A stretch of DNA of 64,000 bases from M3007 sp964646615 (GTDB lineage Bacteria; Bacteroidota; Bacteroidia; Chitinophagales; Saprospiraceae): assembly GCA_964646615.1 (NCBI GenBank), contig CAZYEV010000065.1, positions 1 to 64,000 on the forward strand, in the 5' to 3' direction. A model generated the notes under the pieces. The model worked only from the letters and a program-made list of their open reading frames with translations. It was not told where the DNA came from and did no database searches. The position numbers and the translations under genes were made by a program. Positions 34,314 through 43,126 of this stretch are shown here, in pieces; positions within the stretch are counted from its first letter, which is position 1; each line of letters opens with the position of its first letter.

Positions 34314-35008
34314 GCGTACTGGTGTGGACGGCCTTTGTGTTGGGGCTGGCTGGCAGTATCCATTGTGCTGGCATGTGCGGCCCCCTAATGCTTGCCCTGC
34401 CGTTGGCGCGCGGCAGCCAACGGGCCGACTGGCTCACTGCTGCTGCTTATCAGTTAGGGCGTGTCGCCGTCTATGCGGCTTTAGGGCTGTTTTTTGGTTT
34501 GTTGGGCAAGGGCATCAGCGTTGCTGGCTTTCAGCAGGTGCTGGCCGTAGGGGGCGGTGCCCTTCTGGTAGCGGGTGCACTCTTTCCGGTAGTGCTCGAG
34601 CGCGGCGCTTTGCGTTTGCCGTTGCTCAATCGGCTGACGCACTGGGTGCAGCAGCGCATCGGCGCTTTGCTCCAGGTGAACTCTTTTTCGGCGACGGCAG
34701 CCGTAGGTGCGCTCAATGGTCTTTTGCCCTGCGGCCTGGTGTATGCTGCGCTGGCCGGCGCCATCAGCACCGCCGAGGGCTGGCAGGGCGCGCTGTTCAT
34801 GGCCGCGTTCGGCGCAGGCACGACGCCACTCCTATTCCTCCTCATGGGCAGCCGCAGCGCCCTGTCGGTCGCCTGGCGCCAACGCTTGCGGCGCTTGCAG
34901 CCTATTGCCCTGGCTGCCGTAGGGCTGTGGCTCATCTGGCGCGGGCTGCATTTGGACCTCTCCCTGTTTGAGTCTGCCGTGCCCAAGGCGCGCTTAGATT
35001 GCCACTGA
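34310..35008 (+). CDS. TauE/SafE-UreH-type membrane protein of the cbb3 operon
   Basis: A 232-residue protein with about six membrane helices and the early motif GSIHCAGMCGPLMLALP, typical of the UreH/SafE-like branch often found in cbb3 clusters of Bacteroidota. The Cys-x-x-Met-Cys arrangement could bind copper (inferred). A second conserved stretch is LNGLLPCGLVYAALAGA. The start at 34310 is set by the ATGA overlap with ccoH. It may help supply metal to the oxidase in the absence of a visible ccoI. Substrate unknown. Confidence 0.85.
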   Translation: MSVLVWTAFVLGLAGSIHCAGMCGPLMLALPLARGSQRADWLTAAAYQLGRVAVYAALGLFFGLLGKGISVAGFQQVLAVGGGALLVAGALFPVVLERGALRLPLLNRLTHWVQQRIGALLQVNSFSATAAVGALNGLLPCGLVYAALAGAISTAEGWQGALFMAAFGAGTTPLLFLLMGSRSALSVAWRQRLRRLQPIALAAVGLWLIWRGLHLDLSLFESAVPKARLDCH

Positions 35009-35040
35009 AAAGCCCTTCATAAAATCAGAATTTCTGAAAA

Positions 35041-35110
35041 AGCATCTGCATAAGGAGGATTAAAGGGCTGGCGTTGGAGGGCAAAGAACCATCCTTTGCC
35101 AGCAGATGCT
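35041..35110 (+). other. Nested inverted repeats upstream of hutH (possible structured RNA)
   Basis: AGCATCTGC (35041-35049) pairs perfectly with GCAGATGCT (35102-35110). Inside lies GGCAAAG (35080-35086) pairing with CTTTGCC (35094-35100) around a 7-nt loop. A GCTGGC at 35069 can compete for GCCAGC at 35099. It lies in the 3' region of the cco transcript and upstream of the hutH -7 match. No known riboswitch is recognised. Confidence 0.4.
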
Positions 35111-35133
35111 CCGGGTAGCGGGTTGCAGGGGCG

Positions 35134-35141
35134 TACCTTTG
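35134..35141 (+). promoter_or_regulatory. Candidate -7 element for hutH
   Basis: TACCTTTG matches TAnnTTTG exactly and lies 29 bp before the ATG at 35170. No convincing -33 TTTG is seen at the usual spacing, so this is a partial promoter match. Confidence 0.4.
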
Positions 35142-35169
35142 CCCCAGCCTTTAACCCATTAAAAATAGG

Positions 35170-36657
35170 ATGCCCGCTATGTATCTGATTGGTCCAGAGC
35201 CTTTAGACCTGAACGCCTTAGAAGACCTCGTCCGACATTGCCGCCCGCTGACGCTTTCAGAAGAGGGCCGGCGTCGCCTTAAGGCCAGCTATGCCTATTT
35301 GAAGCGCAAATTAGCCAACAGCGATGCCCGCTATTACGGGGTCAACACGGGCTTTGGGGCGCTGTGCGATGTGCGCATTTCGGACGAAGACATTGCCCAA
35401 TTACAGCGGAACCTCCTGCTTTCGCACGCGGCAGGTATGGGCGATGTGGTACCGCCCGACATTGTGCGGCTGATGCTGCTGCTCAAGGTGAAGAGTCTCA
35501 GTTACGGCCATTCGGCCGTTCGTCAGGAGGTGGTGGAGCGGCTGCTGGACTTTTTTAACCGCGATATTTTGCCTGTGGTGCCCGAGCAAGGTTCGTTGGG
35601 GGCATCGGGCGACCTGGCGCCGCTGGCGCATCTGAGTTTGCCGCTGGCTGGCCTGGGCGAGGTGTGGTGGCAGGGCGTGCGCCAACCCGCCCGTGCTGTG
35701 CTGGCGCATCAGGGTTGGGCGCCGCTTCACTTTGAGGCCAAAGAGGCGCTGGCCCTGCTCAACGGCACGCAGTTTTCGACGGCCTACGCGGTCTGGTGCC
35801 TCCTTGAAGGCCGTCGCTTGCTGGAGTTGGCCGACTTGAATGCCGCGCTGGGCTATGAAGCATTTCTGTGCCAGCATGCGCCGTTAGACGAGCGCCTGCA
35901 CCGCATCCGCCCACACGCCGGACAAAGGACCGTTGCCGAAAACATCCGCCGCTGGTTGGAGGGCAGCCCTCTGGCTGCTATCCCCCGCGAGCACGTGCAA
36001 GACCCCTATTCTTTCCGTTGTGTACCTCAGGTGCACGGGGCCAGCCGCGATGCACTTCGTTATGTGGAGCAGGTCGTCCTCACGGAAATCAACAGCGTTA
36101 CTGACAACCCCAATGTCTTCCCAGAAAGCGATGCCATCCTCTCTGGCGGTAACTTCCACGCGCAGCCCATTGCGCTGGCCTTGGATTTCCTGGCGCTGGC
36201 GCTGTCGGAAATCGGCAGCATTGCTGAGCGCCGCATCTTCCAGCTCCTGAGCGGCCAGCGCGGGCTGCCCCTCTTTCTGACGGCTCGGCCGGGTCTGCAT
36301 TCGGGGCTGATGATTGCCCAATACACCGCTGCGGCCATTGCCAGCCAGAACAAGACGCTCTGCATGCCCGCTTCGGCCGACAGCATTGTCAGCAGCAACG
36401 GCCAGGAAGACCACGTCAGCATGGCTGCCAACGCTGGCGTGAAGACCATGCAGGTCGTTCAGAACACGGAGCGGCTGCTGGCCATCGAGTTTATGGTGGC
36501 CCTTCAGGCGCTCGACTTCCGACTGCCCATGCGCTCTTCGGAGCGCATTGAGGCGCTGCGCGCGCACTATCGGGCCATCGTGCCGCACTTGGATGAAGAC
36601 CGCATTTTGAGCACCGATATGGCGCAGACGGTGGATTTTCTGAAAACTGCGCTGTGA
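35170..36657 (+). CDS. hutH: Histidine ammonia-lyase
   Basis: A 495-residue aromatic amino acid lyase. The MIO cofactor motif is GASGDLAPLAHL, with Ala145-Ser146-Gly147. YYGVNTGFGAL near residue 57 and QDPYSFRC-like HVQDPYSFRCVPQVHG are family signatures. Substrate preference is suggested by LLLSHAAG: Ser85-His86 is the histidine-lyase pair, whereas tyrosine lyases have His-Leu and phenylalanine lyases Phe-Leu. It should convert histidine to urocanate and ammonia. Neither hutU, hutI nor hutG is nearby, so it may act within a dispersed pathway. A second ATG at 35179 is possible. Confidence 0.9.
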   Translation: MPAMYLIGPEPLDLNALEDLVRHCRPLTLSEEGRRRLKASYAYLKRKLANSDARYYGVNTGFGALCDVRISDEDIAQLQRNLLLSHAAGMGDVVPPDIVRLMLLLKVKSLSYGHSAVRQEVVERLLDFFNRDILPVVPEQGSLGASGDLAPLAHLSLPLAGLGEVWWQGVRQPARAVLAHQGWAPLHFEAKEALALLNGTQFSTAYAVWCLLEGRRLLELADLNAALGYEAFLCQHAPLDERLHRIRPHAGQRTVAENIRRWLEGSPLAAIPREHVQDPYSFRCVPQVHGASRDALRYVEQVVLTEINSVTDNPNVFPESDAILSGGNFHAQPIALALDFLALALSEIGSIAERRIFQLLSGQRGLPLFLTARPGLHSGLMIAQYTAAAIASQNKTLCMPASADSIVSSNGQEDHVSMAANAGVKTMQVVQNTERLLAIEFMVALQALDFRLPMRSSERIEALRAHYRAIVPHLDEDRILSTDMAQTVDFLKTAL

Positions 36658-36792
36658 TGTAAGGCCATGCTTGCGCGGTTCAATGGGGCGGCCGTAATCG
36701 TAATTGCCTCGGGTTAGGGCAATATCTTGCCCGCGCTGTGGGCGTCTCGCCCTACCTTTACGGCCTCGGGCGGCGAGTGCCGGTCTGACGAT

Positions 36793-37821
36793 ATGCAGCT
36801 CTTCGGTTGGGTTTTTGCTACGGCGCTGGGCGTTACGGTGGTGGCTGTTCTTGCCTTTCTTCCTCTGGCAAGGCGCCTGCGTTTTTACGACGTGCCTAAT
36901 GAGCGCAGCGCGCATCTGGAGCCGGCGCCGTTGGTAGGCGGATTGGCCTTTGTCGTGGGCACGCTGGCCAGCCTTCTGCTCTGGAGTATGGATAGCGTGC
37001 GCCTTCTGGCGCCAGTGGTAGTGTCGTTGGTGCTCATCGCCGCAGTAGGCTGGTTAGACGACTGGCTGCGGCTGTCGCCCGGCCGCAAGCTGTTGGGGCA
37101 GTTGGTAGTGGCTGTGCTGCTGGTGGGCTGGGCCGGCGTGCGCGTGGAGCATCTGGAAGGCATTGCCGGCATCGGTGCTTTGCCAGAACCGGTAGCAGTG
37201 GTGGTCTCGCTCATCGGCGTGGTGGGCATTGTCAATGCCTTTAACCTTGTGGACGGTATCCATGGCCTGGCGGGCGGCCTGGGTCTGTGGGTGTGCGTGG
37301 CCTTTGGCAACTGGATGTATGGAGTCGGGCAGCCGGGCTATGCGCTCCTGGCCGTTGCACTGGCCGGATCGCTGTGTGCTTTTTTGTATTTCAATACCCT
37401 AGCGCCCGTGCGGGTGTTTATGGGCGATGCAGGTTCTATGTTCCTTGGGGCTACGGCGGCGGTGTTGGCGCTGAAATTTCTGGCTTTCAATCGGGCATTA
37501 CCCGAAGGCCACGCCTGGCGAATGTCGGCAGGGCCAGCTCTGGCCATAGCCGTCCTGTTTGTGCCGCTTTTCGACGAGGTGCGGGTGTTTGCCGTTCGGC
37601 TGTTGCGAGGGCGCTCGCCTTTGCGCGCCGATAGGGGCCATGCACACCACTGGCTGCTGAGAAGAGGCTTTACCCATGGGCAGGCGTCGGCCCTGCTGGT
37701 GGGGTGTTGTATCGCGGTTACCCTCGCCGTGTGGGGCCTGCAAAGGGCAAACATCCATGTGCTGGTGCTCTTCGAAGTTGCACTGGCGCTGGCGGCGTCG
37801 GCCCTGCTGGCGCGCCATTAG
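36793..37821 (+). CDS. WecA/TagO/MraY-like polyprenyl-phosphate sugar-1-phosphate transferase
   Basis: A 342-residue membrane protein with about ten helices. It carries NERSAHLEPAPLVGG near the start, GWLDDWLRLSPGRKL, the Asp-rich NAFNLVDGIHGLAGG, VFMGDAGSMFLG, and a cytoplasmic RGHAHHWLLRRGFTHGQA loop. These are the conserved motifs of the family that moves a sugar-1-phosphate from a UDP-sugar to undecaprenyl phosphate. The WecA-type His-rich loop favours glycan initiation over MraY. It could begin O-antigen or exopolysaccharide synthesis with the ligase and Wzz-like genes at 54.7-57.3 kb. Confidence 0.9.
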   Translation: MQLFGWVFATALGVTVVAVLAFLPLARRLRFYDVPNERSAHLEPAPLVGGLAFVVGTLASLLLWSMDSVRLLAPVVVSLVLIAAVGWLDDWLRLSPGRKLLGQLVVAVLLVGWAGVRVEHLEGIAGIGALPEPVAVVVSLIGVVGIVNAFNLVDGIHGLAGGLGLWVCVAFGNWMYGVGQPGYALLAVALAGSLCAFLYFNTLAPVRVFMGDAGSMFLGATAAVLALKFLAFNRALPEGHAWRMSAGPALAIAVLFVPLFDEVRVFAVRLLRGRSPLRADRGHAHHWLLRRGFTHGQASALLVGCCIAVTLAVWGLQRANIHVLVLFEVALALAASALLARH

Positions 37822-37937
37822 CGTGCGCTCGCGAGGCGCATCTTGTTTGTGCCCTTAAAAGACCAATGGAATACCTTTGTCGGCGCCTGTGGGCAACACC
37901 AGAGGAACAAAATCAGCATCACACAACGCAAACGGCC

Positions 37938-38720
37938 ATGAGCAGACCCTACATCCGCCTTTCCGAGATACCCACCACCGCGCCCAAAGGCTTAGATAAG
38001 GACGACATTGAACACCACACGCGCAAGCTGGTCAAACGCTTAGGCGACTTGCAGCAATGCCTCTACGCCGAGGGCAAATACTCCGTCCTGGTGGTGCTGC
38101 AAGGCATGGACGGTAGCGGCAAAGACGGGGCCGTACACCGCGTGTTCGACGCCTGCCGCATCACGGGCCTGACGCTGACGGCCTTCAAAAAGCCCACGGA
38201 AGAGGAATTGGCCCACGACTTCCTGTGGCGCGTGCACAAGGTGGCACCGCGTCGAGGCATGATCGCCATTTTTAACCGCAGCCATTACGAAGACATCCTC
38301 GTTCAGCGCGTGCATGGCTGGATTGACCAAAAGCGCGTCGAACAACGCATGCGGGCCATCAATGCTTTCGAGGAGCTGCTGGCCTTCGACAACAACACGC
38401 TTATTTTCAAATTCTACCTCCACATCTCGAAGGAGGAGCAAAAAAAGCAACTCTTAGAGCGCGTAGAAGACCCTGAAAAGTACTGGAAGCACAACCCCAA
38501 CGACTGGAAAGACCGCGAATACTGGGACGCCTTCATGGAAGCATACGAGTACGCTATCAACCACAGCACTATCCCCTGGCACATCTGCCCGGTGGACGAC
38601 CGTTGGTACCGCGACTATTTCATCGCCAAGACAATGGTGGAAGCCTTAGAGAAGCTCCCCATGCAGCCGCCGCGCCCGGAGGCCGATTTTTCTGTTGAGT
38701 ATTACAAGAAGTTGAGCTGA
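37938..38720 (+). CDS. ppk2: Polyphosphate kinase 2 family protein
   Basis: A 260-residue PPK2. It has the Walker A motif LQGMDGSGKDGAVHRVFD, the lid-like LAHDFLWRVHKVAPRRG, and the Walker B-type FNRSHYEDILVQRVHGW. Later blocks include KFYLHISKEEQKKQLLERVEDP, KHNPNDWKDREYWD and PWHICPVDDRWYRDYF. Such enzymes transfer phosphate between polyphosphate and nucleotides; the one-domain length fits class I or III. An in-frame ATG at 37866 would add 24 unconserved residues and is rejected. The last 19 bp overlap the convergent crtB gene. Confidence 0.92.
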   Translation: MSRPYIRLSEIPTTAPKGLDKDDIEHHTRKLVKRLGDLQQCLYAEGKYSVLVVLQGMDGSGKDGAVHRVFDACRITGLTLTAFKKPTEEELAHDFLWRVHKVAPRRGMIAIFNRSHYEDILVQRVHGWIDQKRVEQRMRAINAFEELLAFDNNTLIFKFYLHISKEEQKKQLLERVEDPEKYWKHNPNDWKDREYWDAFMEAYEYAINHSTIPWHICPVDDRWYRDYFIAKTMVEALEKLPMQPPRPEADFSVEYYKKLS

Positions 38721-39544
38721 TGCCGCAGCGTTGAGCTGAACAGCAGCAGCATTTTGCGGCGGTCAGACACGCGGAAGCGCTCCTGCGCAATGCGCTGTGC
38801 GGGAGCACGCTCGATTTTGGCGAACAGCTGGGTGTAATATTTGTAAGCCAGATAGACGCCCAGCCGCGCGCCTTTGGGCAGCTGGCGAATGCCCACTAAG
38901 GCGGCATCGAAGTCGGCCCGGATATCGGCTTCGATGCGGCGTTTGGCTTCATTGTCGAAGCGCTGAAAGTCCACGCCCGGGAAATAGACGCGCCCGCGCT
39001 CGTCGTAGTCGCTGCGGATGTCGCGCAGGAAGTTGATTTTCTGAAAGGCGGCGCCCAGACGTCGGGCGGGTTCCTTGAGCGCCTGGTAGCGGGCGTCGTC
39101 GCCTTCACAGAAGACGCGCAGGCACATCAGGCCCACGACCTCGGCAGAGCCATAGATGTATTCCTGATAGCCATCGGAATCGTAGGTGTTTTTGTGCAGG
39201 TCCATTTCCATGCTTTTCAGGAAGGCGTCAATGAGTTCACGTTCGATGCCGTAGCGGTGCACGACTTCCTGGAACGCATGCAGCACGGGGTTGAGGCTGA
39301 TGCGCTCGTCAATGGCGCGGTAGGTGTCTTCCCGGAAGCGCCTCAGGAGCGTTGCCTTGTCGCAGTGGTGGAAGGTATCCACGATTTCGTCGGCGAAGCG
39401 CACGAAGCCATAGATGCCGTAGATAGGTCCCCGAAAGCGCGGGTGGAAGAGCCGTATGCCCAACGAGAACGAGGTCGAATAGCGGCGCGTGATGAGGCTG
39501 CTGCACGCCGAGCAGGTCGTGTTGTAAAGTTCGATGTGATTCAT
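38702..39544 (-). CDS. crtB: Phytoene synthase (squalene/phytoene synthase family)
   Basis: A 280-residue prenyltransferase. The first Asp-rich site is FVRFADEIVDTF, the second is FLRDIRSDYDERGRVYFP. These bind Mg-diphosphate in head-to-head condensation of two GGPP to phytoene. GSAEVVGLMCLRVFCEGD is also conserved. Its ATG overlaps the crtI stop by ATGA, which places both in one carotenoid operon and favours phytoene over squalene. Its 3' end overlaps ppk2 by 19 bp. Confidence 0.92.
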   Translation of the reverse strand: MNHIELYNTTCSACSSLITRRYSTSFSLGIRLFHPRFRGPIYGIYGFVRFADEIVDTFHHCDKATLLRRFREDTYRAIDERISLNPVLHAFQEVVHRYGIERELIDAFLKSMEMDLHKNTYDSDGYQEYIYGSAEVVGLMCLRVFCEGDDARYQALKEPARRLGAAFQKINFLRDIRSDYDERGRVYFPGVDFQRFDNEAKRRIEADIRADFDAALVGIRQLPKGARLGVYLAYKYYTQLFAKIERAPAQRIAQERFRVSDRRKMLLLFSSTLRHQLNFL

Positions 39545-41016
39545 ACGAGCGCTTTTTTGATTTCCAGTGCGGCTACCTGTCCGCTGATGAGCGAAGGAGG
39601 AACGCCGGGGCCAGGCACCGTAAGTTGGCCGGCATAAAAGAGATTTTTCACCTTAGCACTGCGCATTTTGGGCTTGAGGAAAGCCGTCTGCAACAGCGTG
39701 TTGGCTAAGCCATAGGCGTTGCCTTTGAACGAATGGTATTCGCTGACGAAGTCAGAATAAGCAAACGAGCGGCAATATACGACGGCGTCGCGAATGGATT
39801 GGCCGGTGTGGCGTTCCAGCCGCTCCATGACGATGTCGTAGTAGCGCTGCCGGATTTCGGGCGTATCCTGCAGGCCGGGCGCTACGGGGATGAGCAGGAA
39901 GAGGTTTTCGGAGCCTGGAGGCGCCACCGAGGGGTCGGTAATGGAAGGTGCGCTGGCGTAGAAGAGGGGGCGTTCGGGCCAGGTGGGCGTTTCGTAAATT
40001 TCGCGGGCGTGGCGTCCGAAATCTTCATCGAAGAACAGGTTGTGGTGCAGCAGGTTCTTCAGGCGTTTGTTGACGCCCACGTAATAGAGCAGGCTGGAGG
40101 GCGCCATGGTGCGCGTTTGCCAGTAGCGTTCGTCGTACTGGCGCAGTTCGGGCGCGAGCAGCTGGCTTTCGATGTGGTGGTAATCGGCGGCGCCCACGAT
40201 GGCATCGGCGTAGAGGGTTTCGCCGTCGGCGGTCAGGACGCCGGTGGCGCGTCCGTTGGGCACGATAATCTGGCGCACCGGGCAATTGAGGCGGAAGGTA
40301 ACGCCGAGTTCCCGTGCCAGAGCGACCATGCCTTCCACGATTTTGTGCATGCCGCCCATAGGATACCAGGTGCCCAGCACCAGGTCGGCGTAGTTCATCA
40401 GGCTGTACAGCGCGGGGGTCTTTTCGGGGGTGGCACCGAGGAAGAGCACTGGGAACTCGAGCAGTTGGCGCAGGCGTTCGTTGCGGAAGCGCTTGCGCAC
40501 GTGATGCGCCAGCGAGCTGAACATGTGCAAGCGCACCAAGCTGGTCAGGATGCGCACGTCGGCAAACTCCCAGATGTTGTGGCTGGGCTTGTGCACGAAT
40601 TCATTCATGCCGACGCGATACTTGTAGGCCGCTTCGTCCAAGAATTCGCGCAAGTGCCGGGCGCTGCCGGGTTCCATTTGCTCGAAGAGCGCTTCCAGCT
40701 GCTCCATATGCGCCGGCACATCCATGCGGTCGTTGGGGCCGAAATAAATGGTGTAAGAAGGGTCGAGCCGCACCAGCTCGTAGTAGTCCGACACTTTTTT
40801 GCCAAAATGGCCAAAAAACTGCTCAAAAACATCGGGCATCCAGTACCACGACGGGCCCATGTCGAACACGAACCCCTGCGCTTCAAACTGGCGCGCGCGA
40901 CCGCCAGGAGTCTCGTTTTTTTCAATAACGGTTACCTCGTAACCCGCCGCAGCCAGATGGCATGCTGCCGATAGGCCGGCAAAGCCCGCTCCGATGACGA
41001 CGACCTTCTTTTTCAT
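39541..41016 (-). CDS. crtI: Phytoene desaturase-type carotenoid oxidoreductase
   Basis: A 491-residue FAD protein from the ATG at 41016. It starts KKVVVIGAGFAGLSAACHLAAAGYEVTVIEKN, the Rossmann GxGxxG site, followed by PGGRARQFEAQGFVFDMGPSWYW. The C-terminal carotenoid-desaturase signature is NLFYAGQLTVPGPGVPPSLISG. It introduces double bonds into phytoene to give lycopene or related pigments. An upstream in-frame ATG at 41037 adds only seven residues. Operon with crtB. Confidence 0.93.
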   Translation of the reverse strand: MKKKVVVIGAGFAGLSAACHLAAAGYEVTVIEKNETPGGRARQFEAQGFVFDMGPSWYWMPDVFEQFFGHFGKKVSDYYELVRLDPSYTIYFGPNDRMDVPAHMEQLEALFEQMEPGSARHLREFLDEAAYKYRVGMNEFVHKPSHNIWEFADVRILTSLVRLHMFSSLAHHVRKRFRNERLRQLLEFPVLFLGATPEKTPALYSLMNYADLVLGTWYPMGGMHKIVEGMVALARELGVTFRLNCPVRQIIVPNGRATGVLTADGETLYADAIVGAADYHHIESQLLAPELRQYDERYWQTRTMAPSSLLYYVGVNKRLKNLLHHNLFFDEDFGRHAREIYETPTWPERPLFYASAPSITDPSVAPPGSENLFLLIPVAPGLQDTPEIRQRYYDIVMERLERHTGQSIRDAVVYCRSFAYSDFVSEYHSFKGNAYGLANTLLQTAFLKPKMRSAKVKNLFYAGQLTVPGPGVPPSLISGQVAALEIKKALV

Positions 41017-41135
41017 AACGTGGGTTTTAGCCTGCAATACGCGCCTACTAACCTCCCACGCAGGTGTTTTGTTCAGGCATTAGAGCGGCTGCGCCGTAAA
41101 AAGTTAGAAAAAAAGTGCACTCCAGGCCAAATGCG

Positions 41136-41711
41136 TCAAAACGGCCATTTTCCCTGGGTCTTCAGCACTTTTTCTATCAGGTCGCGCACACAGCCGGCGC
41201 CGCCCGTCAGTGGCGAGATGTAGTCGGATATGGCGCGCACTTCCGGCACGGCATCGGCGGGGCAGGCGGCCAGACCTACCTTGCGCATCACCTCCAAGTC
41301 GAGTACGTCGTCGCCCATGTAGCAGACATCGGCAGGCTTGAGCTGGCAAATTTGCAAGAACTGCTCGAAGACGGGCAGCTTGTTGGAAATGCCCGAGTAA
41401 ATGTGCTCAATGCCCAGCAGGCTAAGCCGTTTGGTAACCCCCAGCGAGCGGCCGCCGGTAATGACGCAAAAGGAAAAGCCGCTTTCGATGGCAAAGCGGA
41501 TGCCCATGCCGTCGCGGATATTCATCACGCGGAGTTGCTCGCCGCTTTCGGTCAGGTGCACGCGGTTGTCGGTCAGCACGCCGTCCACATCGAGCGCAAA
41601 GGCGCGCACAGCGCGGAACTTATCGAACAGGTGGGCCAGTTCGATGGCGGTATTGGCGCCGGTGGGCTGCAGCGCCGGCTCCGTAAACGTTACAAGTTGT
41701 TGTCCCTCCAT
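41136..41711 (-). CDS. kdsC: KDO 8-phosphate phosphatase-like HAD protein
   Basis: A 191-residue HAD hydrolase of the KdsC type. The nucleophile motif is ALDVDGVLTDNRVHL, followed by NIRDGMGIRFAIESG, VITGGRS, and VCYMGDDVLDLEVMRKVGLAACPADA. KdsC dephosphorylates KDO-8-phosphate for lipopolysaccharide. The N-terminus is ~25 residues longer than typical and overlaps the iscX end by 22 bp; no later ATG fits well, so this start is kept. It is the last gene of the AKR-iscX-kdsC unit. Confidence 0.88.
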   Translation of the reverse strand: MEGQQLVTFTEPALQPTGANTAIELAHLFDKFRAVRAFALDVDGVLTDNRVHLTESGEQLRVMNIRDGMGIRFAIESGFSFCVITGGRSLGVTKRLSLLGIEHIYSGISNKLPVFEQFLQICQLKPADVCYMGDDVLDLEVMRKVGLAACPADAVPEVRAISDYISPLTGGAGCVRDLIEKVLKTQGKWPF

Positions 41712-41938
41712 TCATAGACCCATTTAGCCTGGATTTGCTCCAGATGGCTTTCGTTGCATTCTTCGCGTTTGCCCACAAAGTTGGGGATTTCCAGGATCCA
41801 CTCCAGCAAGTCGGTGAAGCGGATGCGGTAGATTTTGCTTTCGTCGAAGTCGTCGCCGAAGCGTTCGTAGAGTTTCATGGCGATGTCTTCGTGGTCGTCC
41901 CAGGTAATGGGCAGGTTATCAATTTCATCGAAAGGCAT
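41690..41938 (-). CDS. iscX: IscX-like Fe-S cluster assembly protein
   Basis: An 82-residue acidic protein with the IscX (YfhJ) pattern: ITWDDHEDIAMKLYERFGDD, FDESKIYRIRFTDLLEWILEI, then PNFVGKREECNESHLEQIQA and KWVYEWRD. IscX modulates IscS/IscU and may bind iron. It is ~15 residues longer than the E. coli form. No other isc or suf gene is seen here, which is common for iscX in genomes using dispersed systems. It overlaps kdsC by 22 bp. Confidence 0.88.
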   Translation of the reverse strand: MPFDEIDNLPITWDDHEDIAMKLYERFGDDFDESKIYRIRFTDLLEWILEIPNFVGKREECNESHLEQIQAKWVYEWRDNNL

Positions 41939-41959
41939 AATCGTGTGAGAGCGTTGGGT

Positions 41960-42979
41960 TTAGCGGATGATGTTGTGGTATTGGTTTCCGAAGACGACGT
42001 CCTTGATGTTGTCGGAGGCCAGGAAGTCGTGCGGGAAGCCCAGTTCGATGGCGCTGACGTTGTCTAAGGCGCTCAGGGCATCGGGGGGCAGTTGGAATTG
42101 GAGGCATCCGAGCGATTCGTGGAGTTGTTCGGCGTTTCGGGCGCCGATGATGGGGATGATGTTGAGGCTTGGGTCGCGTTGGCGAGTCCAGTTGATGGCC
42201 ACCTGGGCAGGCGGTACGCCGAGTTGTTCGGCCACGCGCACCACTTCGGCGGCTATGCGGTTGGCGCGTTCGCTTCGGCGGGCGCTGGTCTCGGAGACGC
42301 GGCCGCTGTCGCCTCGCAGGTATTTGCCCGTGAGGGCGCCGCCGCCGATGACGCCCCAGGGCGTGATGGCCATGCCGAAGTGGCGGGCCATAGGCAGCAG
42401 GTCGCGCTCGGGGGCGCGCTGGAGCAGCGAGTATTCGATTTGCAGACCCACATAGGCCGTCCAGCCGCGCAGTTCGGCTAAGGTGTTGGCATGGCTGACT
42501 ACCCAGGCGGGCGTGTCGGAGATGCCGATGTAGTGCACTTTACCGCTGCGCACCAGGTCGTCTAATCCGCGCATAACCTCTTCAGTGGGCGTGATGCCGT
42601 CCCAGGCGTGTACCCACAGCACGTCCACAAATTCGGTGTTGAGACGGCGCAAGCTTTCTTCCACCGAGCGCATCATGTTTTTGCGGTGATTGCCGCAGAA
42701 GTTGGGGTCGCCCATGCGGTCGCGCAGGGTGTACTTGGTGGCCACGACGAAGTGATGGCGGTCGCTGCGGATGAATTCGCCCAGCCAGCGCTCGCTGGTG
42801 CCCTCGGTGTAGCGGTTGGCAGTATCTAAGAAATTGCCGCCCGCTTCGGCGTAGGTATCGAACATGCGCTTGCTTTCTTCATAATCAGCGCCCCAGCCCC
42901 ATTCGGTGCCGAAGGTCATGACGCCAAAGCACAGCTCCGAAACGCGCAGGCCGGATTTTCCGAAAAGTCGGTATTTCAT
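41960..42979 (-). CDS. Aldo/keto reductase
   Basis: A 339-residue AKR from the ATG at 42979 (MKYRLFGKSGLRVSELCFG). It shows FLDTANRYTEGTSERWLGEF with Asp and Tyr of the catalytic tetrad, VVATKYTLR with Lys, and VDVLWVHAWDG with His. NADPH binding is suggested by NIIPIIGARNAEQLHESLGC. Substrate unknown. It is the first gene of a unit with iscX (21 bp later) and kdsC. A TACATTTG at 43120-43113 (minus) may be the -7 box. Confidence 0.92.
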   Translation of the reverse strand: MKYRLFGKSGLRVSELCFGVMTFGTEWGWGADYEESKRMFDTYAEAGGNFLDTANRYTEGTSERWLGEFIRSDRHHFVVATKYTLRDRMGDPNFCGNHRKNMMRSVEESLRRLNTEFVDVLWVHAWDGITPTEEVMRGLDDLVRSGKVHYIGISDTPAWVVSHANTLAELRGWTAYVGLQIEYSLLQRAPERDLLPMARHFGMAITPWGVIGGGALTGKYLRGDSGRVSETSARRSERANRIAAEVVRVAEQLGVPPAQVAINWTRQRDPSLNIIPIIGARNAEQLHESLGCLQFQLPPDALSALDNVSAIELGFPHDFLASDNIKDVVFGNQYHNIIR

Positions 42980-43126
42980 ACAGGATAAAATAAAAGGTGG
43001 AACGTGAGCAGGGTGATGTGTTGCAGGTGAATGGGCCAGAAATACGGTGCCTGACGATAGGCCCAAGTGGTCAGGCGCTCATAACACCCCAAAGCGTTGT
43101 GGGTTTGCGCGGCAAATGTAGTTTTC

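Noticed and set aside
39733..40974. 413-codon plus-strand frame opposite crtI
   Set aside because: Antisense to a conserved desaturase; composition is Val/Ala/His-rich without motifs.
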